Shown: positions 35,704 to 44,963 of the stretch, one piece after another | Numbering within the stretch: position 1 is the first letter of the stretch | Layout of the letters: each line of letters opens with the position of its first letter | NCBI RefSeq assembly: GCF_017792385.1 | Contig: NZ_CP051230.1 | Coordinates: 1,054,001-1,118,000, forward strand | Length of the DNA: 64,000 nucleotides | Reading direction: 5' to 3' | DNA from: Hyphomonas sp. | GTDB lineage: Bacteria > Pseudomonadota > Alphaproteobacteria > Caulobacterales > Hyphomonadaceae | Notes under the pieces: generated by a model | What the model was told of the DNA's origin: nothing | The model's database searches: none | What the model saw: only the letters and a program-made list of their open reading frames with translations | Made by a program: the position numbers and the translations under genes

Positions 35704-37017
35704 ATGAAATGGTGGTTTGGCATCGATCTCTGGCAACGGGTGATTGCAGGGCTTGTCCTTGGCGCTCTGGTTGGCCTCGGTCTGCGGTACGGACTCGGCG
35801 CCGAAGCGGCAACCGCCAATGTGACAGCCTGGGCCAAGCCCATTGGCGATGCCTTCATCAACCTCATCAAGATGCTGGTCGTTCCGCTCATCTTCACCAC
35901 GCTCCTGTCCGGTGTGCTGGCGATGGGCGACCCGAAGAAACTCGGCAGTCTCGGCGGCCGGGCCCTCATGATGTACATGGGCACAACGGTCATCGCGGTC
36001 AGCTTCGGCCTGCTGATGGGCACGCTGATCCAGCCCGGGGCCGGCTTTGACCTGTCCATCGCGTCGGCCGCGGACATCGCCGAAGCCAAGGCCCGGCTCG
36101 ACGCCAACCCGCAACCCGGCAGTGTCGGCGAGCAATTGATGAATACGCTGCTCTCGATCATCCCGACCAATCCCGTCGCGGCACTGACAAATGGCGACGT
36201 GCTGCAGATCATCTTCTTCTCGATCATGCTCGGCATTGGCATCCTGATGACAGGCGAAGCCGGCAAGCCGCTGGCCAATGTCATCAACAGCGCGGCCGAA
36301 GCCGTTATGAAGCTGACCCTGATCGTCATGGAAACGGCTCCGTTCGGCGTGTTTGCCCTGATGGCCTGGGTGCTGGGCGAGCGCGGGCTCGACATTCTCG
36401 TCTTCCTCGGCAAGCTGACCCTGACGCACTATCTTGCCTGCATTCTCCATATCCTGATCACGTATGGCCTCATCGTCCGGGGCGTGCTGCGCCTGCCGCT
36501 GCTGCAATTCTTCCGTGGCGCGGTGGATGCGCAGGCAGTGGCCTTCTCCACCTCGTCTTCCAACGCCACCCTGCCCATGACCATTTCGTGCGCCAGGGAA
36601 AATCTCGGCATCGGCAAGCCGGTGGCCTCGTCGGTCCTGCCTCTTGGCGCCACCATCAACATGGATGGCACAGCGCTTTATCAGGGCGTGATCGCCCTGT
36701 TCGCGGCCCAGGCCATGGGCACGGCCATGACACCGGGCATGTATCTCACCATCATCCTGATGGCGACGCTGGTTTCGATCGGCACGGCGGGCATCCCGTC
36801 CGTCAGCCTGTTCCTGGCCGCCACCACACTCAGCGTGATCGGTGCAACGCCGGAACAGATCGTCATCATCATCGCGGTCTTGTTCCCCTTCGACCGGATC
36901 CTCGACATGATGCGCACGGTCACCAACGTCACCGGAGACCTCACCGTCGCGACGGCCGTGGCGAAGTGGGAAGGCGAACTGGATGAGGAAATCTTCCGCG
37001 CCCGCGATCCGGTCTGA
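35704..37017 (+). CDS. Dicarboxylate/amino acid:cation symporter (DAACS)
   Basis: A 437-residue secondary transporter with about eight membrane helices and two hairpin loops. Its motifs are FSTSSSNATLPMTI (HP1 serine-rich), LPLGATINMDGTALYQG (the NMDGT sodium site), IGTAGIPSVSL (HP2) and DRILDMMRTVTNVTGD (substrate site). It imports glutamate, aspartate or C4-dicarboxylates with sodium or protons. The Asp-Arg/Met-Arg pattern near the C-terminus would decide the substrate. Divergent from hrpB. Confidence 0.94.
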   Translation: MKWWFGIDLWQRVIAGLVLGALVGLGLRYGLGAEAATANVTAWAKPIGDAFINLIKMLVVPLIFTTLLSGVLAMGDPKKLGSLGGRALMMYMGTTVIAVSFGLLMGTLIQPGAGFDLSIASAADIAEAKARLDANPQPGSVGEQLMNTLLSIIPTNPVAALTNGDVLQIIFFSIMLGIGILMTGEAGKPLANVINSAAEAVMKLTLIVMETAPFGVFALMAWVLGERGLDILVFLGKLTLTHYLACILHILITYGLIVRGVLRLPLLQFFRGAVDAQAVAFSTSSSNATLPMTISCARENLGIGKPVASSVLPLGATINMDGTALYQGVIALFAAQAMGTAMTPGMYLTIILMATLVSIGTAGIPSVSLFLAATTLSVIGATPEQIVIIIAVLFPFDRILDMMRTVTNVTGDLTVATAVAKWEGELDEEIFRARDPV

Positions 37018-37120
37018 TCCTGTCACCGCTGCGGAACTGACATTTCCCGCAGCTCAGTCATGTTCGGTTCAACAAACGATTGTTACCCCCTGATCCATGT
37101 TAAGCCGAACGGAGGTGGGA

Positions 37121-37762
37121 ATGGCTGGTATCAATCTTTTCGACATGCTGACGCAGACCAATAATGGAGCTGCCGTTCAACAAGTGGGGCAGCAAACGGG
37201 CTTGCAGCCGGACATGGCGCAAGCGGCCATCAAGGCGCTGCTACCAGCGATTGCGGGCGGATTGCAGCGCAATGTGCAACAGCCGGGCGGGCTGCAATCC
37301 CTGTTGGGTGCCCTGCAGAATGGACATCACGAACAGTATCTGGACCAGCCGGAAACGCTCGGCAAACCGGAATCCATCGCCGACGGGAATGCCATTCTCG
37401 GTCATCTGCTTGGCTCGAAGGACACAAGTCGCGCCGTTGCCGCGCAGGCCGCGCAGAAAACAGGCCTCAGCGAACAGGTTCTGAAGTCGGTGCTGCCGAT
37501 GGTGGCCTCCATGGCCATGGCGTCCCTGTCGAAACAGACCAGGAAGCCCGACATGGCTGGCGCCCTCGCCGGCATGCTCAGCGGTCAGCAGCCGCAACCG
37601 GCCCAGGCCGGCCTTGGCGGACTGATCGGCGGCCTGTTGGGCGGCGGCTCCAAGTCACAGCCACAATCCGGCGCCATGGGCATGCTGGGTGGCCTGCTCG
37701 ATGCCGATGGAGACGGCAATGCGATGGACGACATCTTCCAGATGGTGATGAACCGCCGCTGA
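37121..37762 (+). CDS. DUF937 protein
   Basis: A protein of about 213 residues starting MAGINLFDMLTQTNNGAAVQ, with a strong GGAGGTGGGA ahead of the ATG. DUF937 features are QAAIKALLPAIAGGLQRNV, LGHLLGSKDTSRAVAAQAAQKTGLSEQVLKSVLPMVASMAM and a Gly-rich tail GLIGGLLGGGS followed by LDADGDGNAMDDIFQM, a possible calcium-binding loop. Function is unknown. A start eight codons upstream is less likely because of the RBS position. Confidence 0.88.
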   Translation: MAGINLFDMLTQTNNGAAVQQVGQQTGLQPDMAQAAIKALLPAIAGGLQRNVQQPGGLQSLLGALQNGHHEQYLDQPETLGKPESIADGNAILGHLLGSKDTSRAVAAQAAQKTGLSEQVLKSVLPMVASMAMASLSKQTRKPDMAGALAGMLSGQQPQPAQAGLGGLIGGLLGGGSKSQPQSGAMGMLGGLLDADGDGNAMDDIFQMVMNRR

Positions 37763-37800
37763 TACTTGGAACCGGAAGACGCATGGGGCATTGAAACCTC

Positions 37801-38535
37801 ATGCATTTTCCCCCGAAATACTGGAGCCTTGCAGGCGTCTGCCTGCTCGTCTTTGCCGGACTTGCCTCAGGTGAGGCCGGCCTCTGGCCTCTGGACGCAT
37901 TCGACCGCGCCATCACCGATGCCGTGCCCGGACTGCGATCGGAATCTCTCAACCTGCTGATGCTGGCCGTCACCGCACTGGGAGATTCCCGCTTTCTGAT
38001 CTTCGTCGCCAGTGTGACCGTCTTCGCCCTTCTGGCGGCCCGGGCCTGGCGGGAAGCCATCCTGTTCGGCGTCGCCTTCGCAACGATGCCTCTGATCGTG
38101 AAACTTCTGAAGCTCACCATCGCCCGCCCCCGCCCGACTGTGGATCTGTATGGCGGCGTCGAATCCTTCAGCTTTCCGAGCGGACATGCCACCAACGCAG
38201 CGCTGATCTATGGCGCGCTGGCGCTGCTTGCCCTCTCGGTATTCCGAAAGCTGCCGGGCCGTATGATCGCCGCCGCATTCGCCCTGCTCGCTGTCATGGT
38301 TGCCGTGTCCCGCGTCTATCTCGGAGCCCACTGGCCCAGCGACACATTCGCCGGGCTGGCTCTGGCAGGGCTCGGCCTGGTGATCATCTCGGCCATCCAG
38401 GACACAATGCGCCTGCCCGACGCCGCGCGCTTCATCCCTGTCGTGCTGGTCCTGATCACCGGAGCCTTTCCGCTTTATCTCCTGCTCACCCTTCCGGAAG
38501 CGCAGGCGCTCTACACAGCCCTGCACAGCGATTAG
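37801..38535 (+). CDS. PAP2-family phosphatase
   Basis: A 244-residue membrane protein with about six helices and the phosphatidic acid phosphatase motifs: KLTIARPRPTVD (C1), SFSFPSGHATNA (C2) and SRVYLGAHWPSDTFAG (C3), which carry the catalytic histidines and arginines. It probably removes phosphate from lipid phosphates such as undecaprenyl pyrophosphate or phosphatidate. The exact substrate is unknown. It lies 38 bases after the DUF937 gene. Confidence 0.94.
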   Translation: MHFPPKYWSLAGVCLLVFAGLASGEAGLWPLDAFDRAITDAVPGLRSESLNLLMLAVTALGDSRFLIFVASVTVFALLAARAWREAILFGVAFATMPLIVKLLKLTIARPRPTVDLYGGVESFSFPSGHATNAALIYGALALLALSVFRKLPGRMIAAAFALLAVMVAVSRVYLGAHWPSDTFAGLALAGLGLVIISAIQDTMRLPDAARFIPVVLVLITGAFPLYLLLTLPEAQALYTALHSD

Positions 38536-38572
38536 GCTCGCCCCGGTCCGGCAAACACGCTAATCGGCGAGA

Positions 38573-39877
38573 ATGCTGACCCGCGGCAAAGTCTTCTCTC
38601 TCGCTGTGCCGATCATTCTGGCGCAAGCTGCCACAGCCACGACCGGCGTCGTGGATACAGCGATCATGGGACGGTTCGGGGACAAGACAGACCTCGCAGC
38701 TGTCGCCATTGCCGCCGTTGCCTACAGCTTCATCTATTGGGGCTTCGGTTTCCTCCGGATGTCCACGACCGGTCTGACGGCTCAGGCGAGCGGCCAGGGC
38801 GATACCGCCGAATCCCGCGCTATCCTGCTCAGGGCCTTGCTGCTCGGCGGGGCCATTGGCGTCGCGCTTGTCGCGCTGTCTCCCCTGCTCAAACTCGGCA
38901 CGTTTGCCGCCTTCGAAGGCACCCGGTCCGTCGAATCGCTCGCCAAGGGCTATTTCGACGCCCGCATCTGGGGCGCGCCCGCCTATCTGATGGGTCTGGC
39001 GGTTACCGGCTGGATGCTGGGCACGGGCAAGACCGGTCAGATGCTCGCCTTCCAGATTGTCCTGAACGGCACGAATGCGGGACTGGACGCGTGGTTTGTC
39101 GCCCGCCTCGGCTGGGGCCCCGCCGGCATCGGCGCGGGCACTGCGATCGCCGAATGGCTTGCGCTCGCTTTCGGCGTGATCCTCGTCGCGCCGGCCTTCC
39201 GGGGTCATGCCCGCCTGCTCGACCCCGGGAAACTGGCCGCCCTGTTCGCTGCCAATCGCGACATCATGATACGGACGCTCGCCCTGGTCTTCTGCTTTGC
39301 CTGGTTCGTCCGGTCAGGCACCTTGATCTCGACCGCGGCGACCGCGGGCAATGAAGTCCTCCTCCAGTTCATCACGGTAGCCGCCTTCGTGCTCGACGGC
39401 TTTGCCTTCGTGGCGGAGAAGGAGGCCGGCGAAGCCTATGGCGCGCAGGATGGTCAGCGATTGCGGCGCGCCATGCGCCTGACCACGGAGTTCGCCCTTG
39501 TATCGGGAGCCGTGATCTCACTCGCCTACTTGCTCGGGGGTGGTTGGGTCATCGACAGTTTCATCAGGGATCCGGAGGCGCGCGCCGCAGCACTGGCCTA
39601 TCTGCCCTGGTGTGCGGCAGTGCCATTCCTTGGCATTGCGGCCTGGCAACTGGACGGCCTGTTCCTCGGTACCACTCAAGGCCGCGCCCTGCGCAATGCC
39701 GGCCTCATCTCCGCTGCGCTCTATGTTGGCGCTGACCTGCTCCTGCGTCCGGCCTATGGAAACACGGGCGTGTGGGCCGCTTTCCTGATGATGTATGTGT
39801 TCCGGGCCGCTGCCCTTGGCGCCTATGTGCCGGGCCTGTTCAAAGGTCTTTCCCGACCGCCTCTGCCAGCGACATAA
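38573..39877 (+). CDS. MATE-family efflux transporter
   Basis: A 434-residue protein with 12 hydrophobic helices. It begins VFSLAVPIILAQAATATTGVVDTAIMG, the usual MATE start, and has the second-half match AVPFLGIAAWQLDGLFLGTTQG. It probably exports drugs or metabolites in exchange for sodium or protons (DinF/NorM type). The last 38 bases overlap the convergent pyrD gene. Confidence 0.93.
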   Translation: MLTRGKVFSLAVPIILAQAATATTGVVDTAIMGRFGDKTDLAAVAIAAVAYSFIYWGFGFLRMSTTGLTAQASGQGDTAESRAILLRALLLGGAIGVALVALSPLLKLGTFAAFEGTRSVESLAKGYFDARIWGAPAYLMGLAVTGWMLGTGKTGQMLAFQIVLNGTNAGLDAWFVARLGWGPAGIGAGTAIAEWLALAFGVILVAPAFRGHARLLDPGKLAALFAANRDIMIRTLALVFCFAWFVRSGTLISTAATAGNEVLLQFITVAAFVLDGFAFVAEKEAGEAYGAQDGQRLRRAMRLTTEFALVSGAVISLAYLLGGGWVIDSFIRDPEARAAALAYLPWCAAVPFLGIAAWQLDGLFLGTTQGRALRNAGLISAALYVGADLLLRPAYGNTGVWAAFLMMYVFRAAALGAYVPGLFKGLSRPPLPAT

Positions 39878-40898
39878 ACCCATCCGCCTGCAACAGGCGC
39901 ACCAACTCGGCATTGATCCGCTCAGCCAGACCCGGCCCCTCATAGACCATGGCGGAATAGAATTGCACAGCATGCGCCCCGGCGCGGATCTTTCGATAGG
40001 CATCGGCGCCATTCGAAATCCCGCCGGCACCGATCAGGTCGAACTCACCTTTCAGCTCGCGGGCGAACGCGGCCAGCACTTCCGTGGACGGACCCATCAA
40101 GGGGGCACCGGACAGCCCACCCGCCTGATCCCGGTCGGCACTTTTCAGCGTATCGGGACGGGCCAGCGTGGTGTTGGAGACGATCAACCCGGACAGCCAT
40201 GCGCCGGGCCCGCGCACGACCTGACAGATATCCCGGATCGCTTCGGCGTCGAGGTCTGGCGCCACTTTCAGGAAGACCGGCTTGTCATCTCGTGAGGCGG
40301 CGCCACATGCCGTCAGCAGCGCTTCCAGCGACGCCTTGTCCTGCAGGCCGCGAAGGCCCGGCGTGTTGGGGGACGAGATATTGATCGTGATATAGTCTGC
40401 ATGGGATGCGACCGCCTCCATGCCCGTCACATAGTCGGCGATGCGGTTATCACTGTCCTTGTTCGCGCCGACATTGGCGCCGAGAGGCACCGAGCCGGCA
40501 TACGCCTTCAGGTTCGAAACGAAATTGTCGAGCCCCGCATTGTTGAAGCCCATCCGATTGATCACGGCCCGGTCCTCGCTGAGGCGGAACAGGCGCGGTT
40601 TGGGATTGCCGCACTGGGGACGCGGGGTGACGGTGCCGCACTCGATGAAGCCGAACCCGTATTTCGACATCGCCGTCGGCACATCGCAATTCTTGTCGAA
40701 CCCGGCCGCCAGTCCCACCGGACCGGACAGGGCAAGGCCGGATTTCGGCAGCTTCACTGCCAGCACGGGATGGCTCGTCGGCGGGTTCAGAGGCACCCCG
40801 AGCCGGGCCTTCAGCAGCCGGATTGTTGTCGTGTGCGCTGCCTCCGGCGGCAGCATCTTCACGGCAGCAACGCCAAGATCAGTCAGGCTCATCATCAA
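39840..40898 (-). CDS. pyrD: Dihydroorotate dehydrogenase (quinone)
   Basis: PyrD oxidises dihydroorotate to orotate in pyrimidine synthesis and passes electrons to quinone at the inner membrane. The 352-residue class 2 enzyme has an N-terminal membrane-binding helix, the FMN site GLAAGFDKN, the catalytic Ser region NISSPNTPGLRGLQ, and C-terminal LIGAGGISNGADAYRKIRAGA. Two ATGs follow the first Met closely (40895, 40892). It overlaps the DUF952 gene by 20 bases upstream and the MATE gene at the 3' end. Confidence 0.96.
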   Translation of the reverse strand: MMMSLTDLGVAAVKMLPPEAAHTTTIRLLKARLGVPLNPPTSHPVLAVKLPKSGLALSGPVGLAAGFDKNCDVPTAMSKYGFGFIECGTVTPRPQCGNPKPRLFRLSEDRAVINRMGFNNAGLDNFVSNLKAYAGSVPLGANVGANKDSDNRIADYVTGMEAVASHADYITINISSPNTPGLRGLQDKASLEALLTACGAASRDDKPVFLKVAPDLDAEAIRDICQVVRGPGAWLSGLIVSNTTLARPDTLKSADRDQAGGLSGAPLMGPSTEVLAAFARELKGEFDLIGAGGISNGADAYRKIRAGAHAVQFYSAMVYEGPGLAERINAELVRLLQADGFMSLAEAVGKDL

Positions 40899-41244
40899 AC
40901 TCCTCCGGCATCACCGGCACGCCCGCGGCATCATGTGCCAGACGCCAGACTGCATCCGCCTTGGCAATCTGGAGGCGGCCATACAGGTGCGGGAACAATT
41001 GCCCGCCCCGGCTCGTTTCCCATTTGAGTGGCGGCAACCGGTCCACGGGAAAGCGGACGAGCCGCACACCCTCAAGCCCGGAAAAATACTTTTCCGCCGT
41101 CTCGCCCGCCTGCCCGGCCGTGGACAGATGGACATAGCCATCCTCGCGGTCGAGCGGCACATCAGTCACCCCGGAGGCCTCGGCGGCACGCCACTGGTCG
41201 TCGGTCAGGAGCTTGTAGACATAAACGTCATCCATGCGCGCCAT
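40879..41244 (-). CDS. DUF952 protein
   Basis: A 121-residue protein whose core reads VYKLLTDDQWRAAEASGVTD, then DGYVHLSTAGQAGETAEKYFSG and PHLYGRLQIAKADAVW. These are the DUF952 motifs (YVHLS, HLYG). The family is often linked to ADP-ribosyltransferase-like folds, but no activity is shown. It precedes pyrD on the same strand with a 20-base overlap, so expression is likely coupled. Confidence 0.9.
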   Translation of the reverse strand: MARMDDVYVYKLLTDDQWRAAEASGVTDVPLDREDGYVHLSTAGQAGETAEKYFSGLEGVRLVRFPVDRLPPLKWETSRGGQLFPHLYGRLQIAKADAVWRLAHDAAGVPVMPEEFDDEPD

Positions 41245-41309
41245 TCAGCAGGCTTTGACGCCGGGCGCAATATCGGGCCACTGTTGGAAAGGAATTGGGG
41301 ACAGATATC

Positions 41310-41735
41310 ATGCCGACGCACATTACCCGGGAAGAAGCCGAAACCCTGAACCTGCCTGATGGCCAGACCGTGGCCGAGGCAATTGCCGGGTTCGACCGCT
41401 TTTCAGACTTGATGGACACGCGGTTCCGGATTGCCGGGGTCCCGTTCGGGCTGGACTCGCTCCTGGGCCTCGTACCGGTCGCAGGAGATGCCATTACCGG
41501 CGTTGCGGGCCTGTATGCGCTCGGCACGGCAGCGCGCCACAGACTGCCGATCACCGCGCATATCCACATCATCTGGAACCTGGTGGTCGATGTGCTGCTC
41601 GGCTCCGTTCCGCTGGCGGGGGATGTGTTCGACTTCTTCTTCCGGTCCCACCGCAAGAATTTCCGCGTCGTTGAAAAACATCTCGTCAAACGCGCCCGGC
41701 GCCATCACAAGCGGATGGCCAGGGCCGGAGCCTAG
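41310..41735 (+). CDS. DUF4112 membrane protein
   Basis: A 141-residue protein whose core is GFDRFSDLMDTRFRIAGVPFGLDSLLGLVPVAGDAI, then two hydrophobic segments and VLLGSVPLAGDVFDFFFRSHRKNF. This matches DUF4112 (LLGLVPVAGD and GSVPLAGDVFD). It is probably an inner-membrane protein of unknown role. The ATG at 41310 is preferred over 41295. Its stop overlaps the next, convergent gene by four bases. Confidence 0.9.
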   Translation: MPTHITREEAETLNLPDGQTVAEAIAGFDRFSDLMDTRFRIAGVPFGLDSLLGLVPVAGDAITGVAGLYALGTAARHRLPITAHIHIIWNLVVDVLLGSVPLAGDVFDFFFRSHRKNFRVVEKHLVKRARRHHKRMARAGA

Positions 41736-43555
41736 ATGGTGGAACCGCCGGTCTCGCTGGCCCGCGAGATCAGCCATTCGCCCTTGCCGGATTCGCAGGC
41801 GGCAAACCGGCCGCGCTCCCGCCCGGCAATTTCATACGACATGTCCCGGCAGGTCAGGTCCACACTGCGGGCGCCCTCGGCCACCACAGACCGCTGGACA
41901 GCGCTGTATTCGCTGACCGTATAGCTGACCTGACGCACGACCGGGCGATACGCCGTCCGGGTCGTGGTCTGCTCGACAGCCACCTGCATCTGCGTACCGT
42001 CCGGCAGGGCGATCAGGGACACGGTGCCGTCCAGCGCCGTGTTCACCACGCTCAGAAACTCCGCCCGCACCGCCTCGAGCGCTGCAGCATCCACCGGCGT
42101 GGCCGATGCGCTCTGCACACGCCCCGCCACGAAATCCTCTACCCGCTGGGAGGCAGGCTGCACCGGCTGTGGCCGGTCAAAATTGCGGACATGGGCCGCG
42201 TTCGGCTTCAGCGAGGGCGGGCTTGCCCGCTGTACCGGGGCCTGGGCCACAAGGACCAGCGGCCGGGACGGCTTCAACGAGGCCGGGCCCGGCACCGGAC
42301 CATCATGGGCGGCCACCGTGCTGACCGCGGCGGCAATGACCGGCTGCTTGACGAGCGGCTTCACCGTCGGTGTCGGCGCCATGGGCAGGGTGATCGTGTC
42401 TGCCGCAGAGGCCAGGCGCACATCGGTGCGCAGGGCGCGGACTTCTGCAGCGGCAATGCGGCGCGCCTCGGCGCGGCGTTCGGCTTCGAGATTGGCCAGC
42501 CTGCGGGCTTCCGTTTCGGCCTGTGCAATGCGCCGGGCTTCCAGGTTCGCCAGCCGCAGCGCTTCGGCGCGAGCCGCCGCTTCGCGTTCGGCCTGCAGAT
42601 TGGCCAGACGGATTGCTTCCTGTTCGGCCACGCGGCGGGCCTCTTCCTCGGCCAGGCGACGCTTCTCGATGGCCAGATCTGCCAGCCGCGTTGCCTCGGC
42701 CAACCGGTCCAGGCGCTGCTGTTCGGCCAGCTTGCCGGCTTCCGCCTCCGCAATCGCGGCGACGGCGTGGCGCTCGGCCTCGGCCGAAGCGGCGGCATCG
42801 GCTGCGCGCTGGGCCGCATCCTGCGCTTCCTTGCGCGCGGCGATGTCGAAGGCCATGGCCTTGTAGTCGAACCAGGGCCGGGTCCCGGTGCCGACAGGGG
42901 CGGACGCATCGGCCATGGCCAAGGCAGACGCCTGGCTGGCAGTGATCCGCTGGCGGGTGGCCGCCTCGAGCGCGGCGCGCGTTTCGGCCGCGGCGGCATC
43001 CTCGTCGCCATCAGCCGGCTCGCTGCCGGACAGCGCATTGTCGGCTGCCATGACGGACAGGCCGGCAAAGCCGAGCACGGCCAGTCCGGCAAAGGCCAGC
43101 TGGGACAGTTTCGCCATCCGCGCGCCCATGCCATTGCCATCATCCCCGTCATGGCCGTCGCCGCCAAGGCTCAACCCGTTGGACAGGGTGATCGCCGGCA
43201 GCGCGCCGCTCATCGAGGACATGGCCCGCATCATCAGCGGCGTCCGGTCGGCCAGTGGCTCATCCCCGGCGCCCACCGGGCGTTTCGGACGGGCCGGACG
43301 CACCGGCGCGGCCCGGCGCGCGGCATCCCGCGCCAGACGCGGATGCTGAACACCGGACGCGATGGCCAGCGTGGATTGCGGCCGCACGGCCCGGCGCGCT
43401 TCGAGGCGCTCGCGGAACGAGGCCTCGGGCAGGCGCGCCTGCCGCGCCAATGGCGGCGTTTCGCGGCCATGCACGCTGTCGATCACGGCACGGCGAAGGG
43501 AGTCTGGAAGGACGGAAACGGGCTCGTGCCCATCTGTCAGGTGCGTATCAAGCAT
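41732..43555 (-). CDS. Single-pass membrane protein with long Ala/Glu/Arg coiled coil
   Basis: A 607-residue protein of unusual composition. The Arg/Pro/Ala-rich N-terminal 145 residues are cytoplasmic and low in order, one transmembrane helix lies near 150-171 (LSQLAFAGLAVLGFAGLSVM), and about 180-390 is a highly charged coiled coil with tandem EARRLANLEAER-like repeats. A Pro/Ala linker then leads to a folded C-terminal domain near 500-607 with DLTCRDMSYEIAGRERGRFAACESG, whose two cysteines could form a disulfide. The layout recalls TolA but the family is not recognised. Divergent from argG. Confidence 0.75.
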   Translation of the reverse strand: MLDTHLTDGHEPVSVLPDSLRRAVIDSVHGRETPPLARQARLPEASFRERLEARRAVRPQSTLAIASGVQHPRLARDAARRAAPVRPARPKRPVGAGDEPLADRTPLMMRAMSSMSGALPAITLSNGLSLGGDGHDGDDGNGMGARMAKLSQLAFAGLAVLGFAGLSVMAADNALSGSEPADGDEDAAAAETRAALEAATRQRITASQASALAMADASAPVGTGTRPWFDYKAMAFDIAARKEAQDAAQRAADAAASAEAERHAVAAIAEAEAGKLAEQQRLDRLAEATRLADLAIEKRRLAEEEARRVAEQEAIRLANLQAEREAAARAEALRLANLEARRIAQAETEARRLANLEAERRAEARRIAAAEVRALRTDVRLASAADTITLPMAPTPTVKPLVKQPVIAAAVSTVAAHDGPVPGPASLKPSRPLVLVAQAPVQRASPPSLKPNAAHVRNFDRPQPVQPASQRVEDFVAGRVQSASATPVDAAALEAVRAEFLSVVNTALDGTVSLIALPDGTQMQVAVEQTTTRTAYRPVVRQVSYTVSEYSAVQRSVVAEGARSVDLTCRDMSYEIAGRERGRFAACESGKGEWLISRASETGGSTI

Positions 43556-43721
43556 ACCCCTGTCTAACCCCTGGCTACCTACTTTAACCTTAACGCCGTC
43601 AGCTTATCGCGTTAACCCTGATCAAACCATCCCCTGACGCGAAGAGTCTCGCTTGTCAGCGCGGTTTTTCCTCCTTAAGGCATGCGCCCAGTCCGCAGGT
43701 GCTCAAGGAAGGTACAGTTTC

Positions 43722-44957
43722 ATGTCCAAAACCGCTCCGAAAAAAGTCGTTCTCGCCTATTCCGGCGGTCTGGACACATCGATCATCCTGAAATGGCTGC
43801 AGACGGAATTCGGCGCGGAAGTCGTCACCTTCACCGCAGACCTCGGACAGGGCGAGGAACTGGAGCCTGCCCGCGCCAAGGCGCTGGCCGCCGGCGTGAA
43901 GCCCGAGAACATCTTCATCGAGGATGTCCGCGAGGAATTCGTCCGCGATTTCGTCTTCCCCATGTTCCGCGCCAATGCCGTCTATGAAGGTGTCTACCTG
44001 CTCGGCACGTCGATTGCCCGTCCGCTGATCTCCAAGCGCCAGATCGAGATTGCCGACATGGTCGGCGCCGATGCCGTTTGCCATGGCGCCACCGGCAAGG
44101 GCAATGACCAGGTCCGTTTCGAGCTCGGCTATTACGGCCTCAACCCGGACATCAAGGTCATCGCCCCGTGGCGCGACTGGGATTTCAAGTCCCGGACCGA
44201 CCTGCTCGCCTTTGCCGAACAGCACGGCATCGAGATCACCAAGGACAAGCGCGGCGAGGCCCCCTTCTCCGTCGATGCGAACCTGCTTCACTCCTCCTCC
44301 GAGGGCAAGGTGCTGGAAGACCCGGCAGAGCCCGCTCCGGAATTCGTCCACATGCGGACGATCAGCCCCGAAGAGGCGCCGGACACGCCCGAGACCATCA
44401 CGATCAGTTTCGAACGCGGCGACGCCGTTGCCATCAATGGCGAGGCCATGTCGCCCGCCACGCTGCTCACCGCGCTGAACGCCTATGGCAAGAAGCATGG
44501 CATTGGCCGCCTCGACCTGCTCGAGAACCGGTTCGTCGGCATGAAGTCGCGCGGCATCTATGAGACGCCGGGCGGCACGATCCTGCTGACAGCCCATCGC
44601 GGCATCGAACAGGCCACGCTCGACAAGGGCGCCGCCCACCTCAAGGACGAGTTGATGCCGCGCTATGCGGAGCTGATCTATAACGGCTTCTGGTGGAGCC
44701 CGGAGCGCGAAATGCTGCAGGCCGCCATCGACCATTCCCAGCGCTGGGTGACCGGCGATGTGACGCTGAAACTCTACAAGGGCCAGGCCTATCTCACCGG
44801 CCGCTCCAGCCCCTATTCTCTGTACCGGGAAGACATCGTTACCTTCGAAGACGACCATGGCGCCTATGACCAGAAAGATGCCGAAGGCTTCATCAAGCTG
44901 AACGCGCTGCGCCTGCGGTTGTTGGCGGGACGGGACCGGAAGTTCGGGAAGAACTAG
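43722..44957 (+). CDS. argG: Argininosuccinate synthase
   Basis: ArgG joins citrulline and aspartate with ATP in arginine synthesis. The 411-residue protein has the PP-loop KKVVLAYSGGLDTSIILKWL at the start, GATGKGNDQVRFE, TLLTALNAYGKKHGIGRLD and the C-terminal GQAYLTGRSSPYSLY. The ATG at 43722 follows a GGAAGG-type RBS, and the longer frame is rejected. It stands directly before a foreign-looking gene. Confidence 0.97.
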   Translation: MSKTAPKKVVLAYSGGLDTSIILKWLQTEFGAEVVTFTADLGQGEELEPARAKALAAGVKPENIFIEDVREEFVRDFVFPMFRANAVYEGVYLLGTSIARPLISKRQIEIADMVGADAVCHGATGKGNDQVRFELGYYGLNPDIKVIAPWRDWDFKSRTDLLAFAEQHGIEITKDKRGEAPFSVDANLLHSSSEGKVLEDPAEPAPEFVHMRTISPEEAPDTPETITISFERGDAVAINGEAMSPATLLTALNAYGKKHGIGRLDLLENRFVGMKSRGIYETPGGTILLTAHRGIEQATLDKGAAHLKDELMPRYAELIYNGFWWSPEREMLQAAIDHSQRWVTGDVTLKLYKGQAYLTGRSSPYSLYREDIVTFEDDHGAYDQKDAEGFIKLNALRLRLLAGRDRKFGKN

Positions 44958-44963
44958 TCGAAT

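Noticed and set aside
42191..43567. A long plus-strand frame opposite the 607-residue coiled-coil gene
   Set aside because: The opposite strand has a coherent membrane protein with a coiled coil. The plus-strand translation is Arg/Gly-rich and without motifs.
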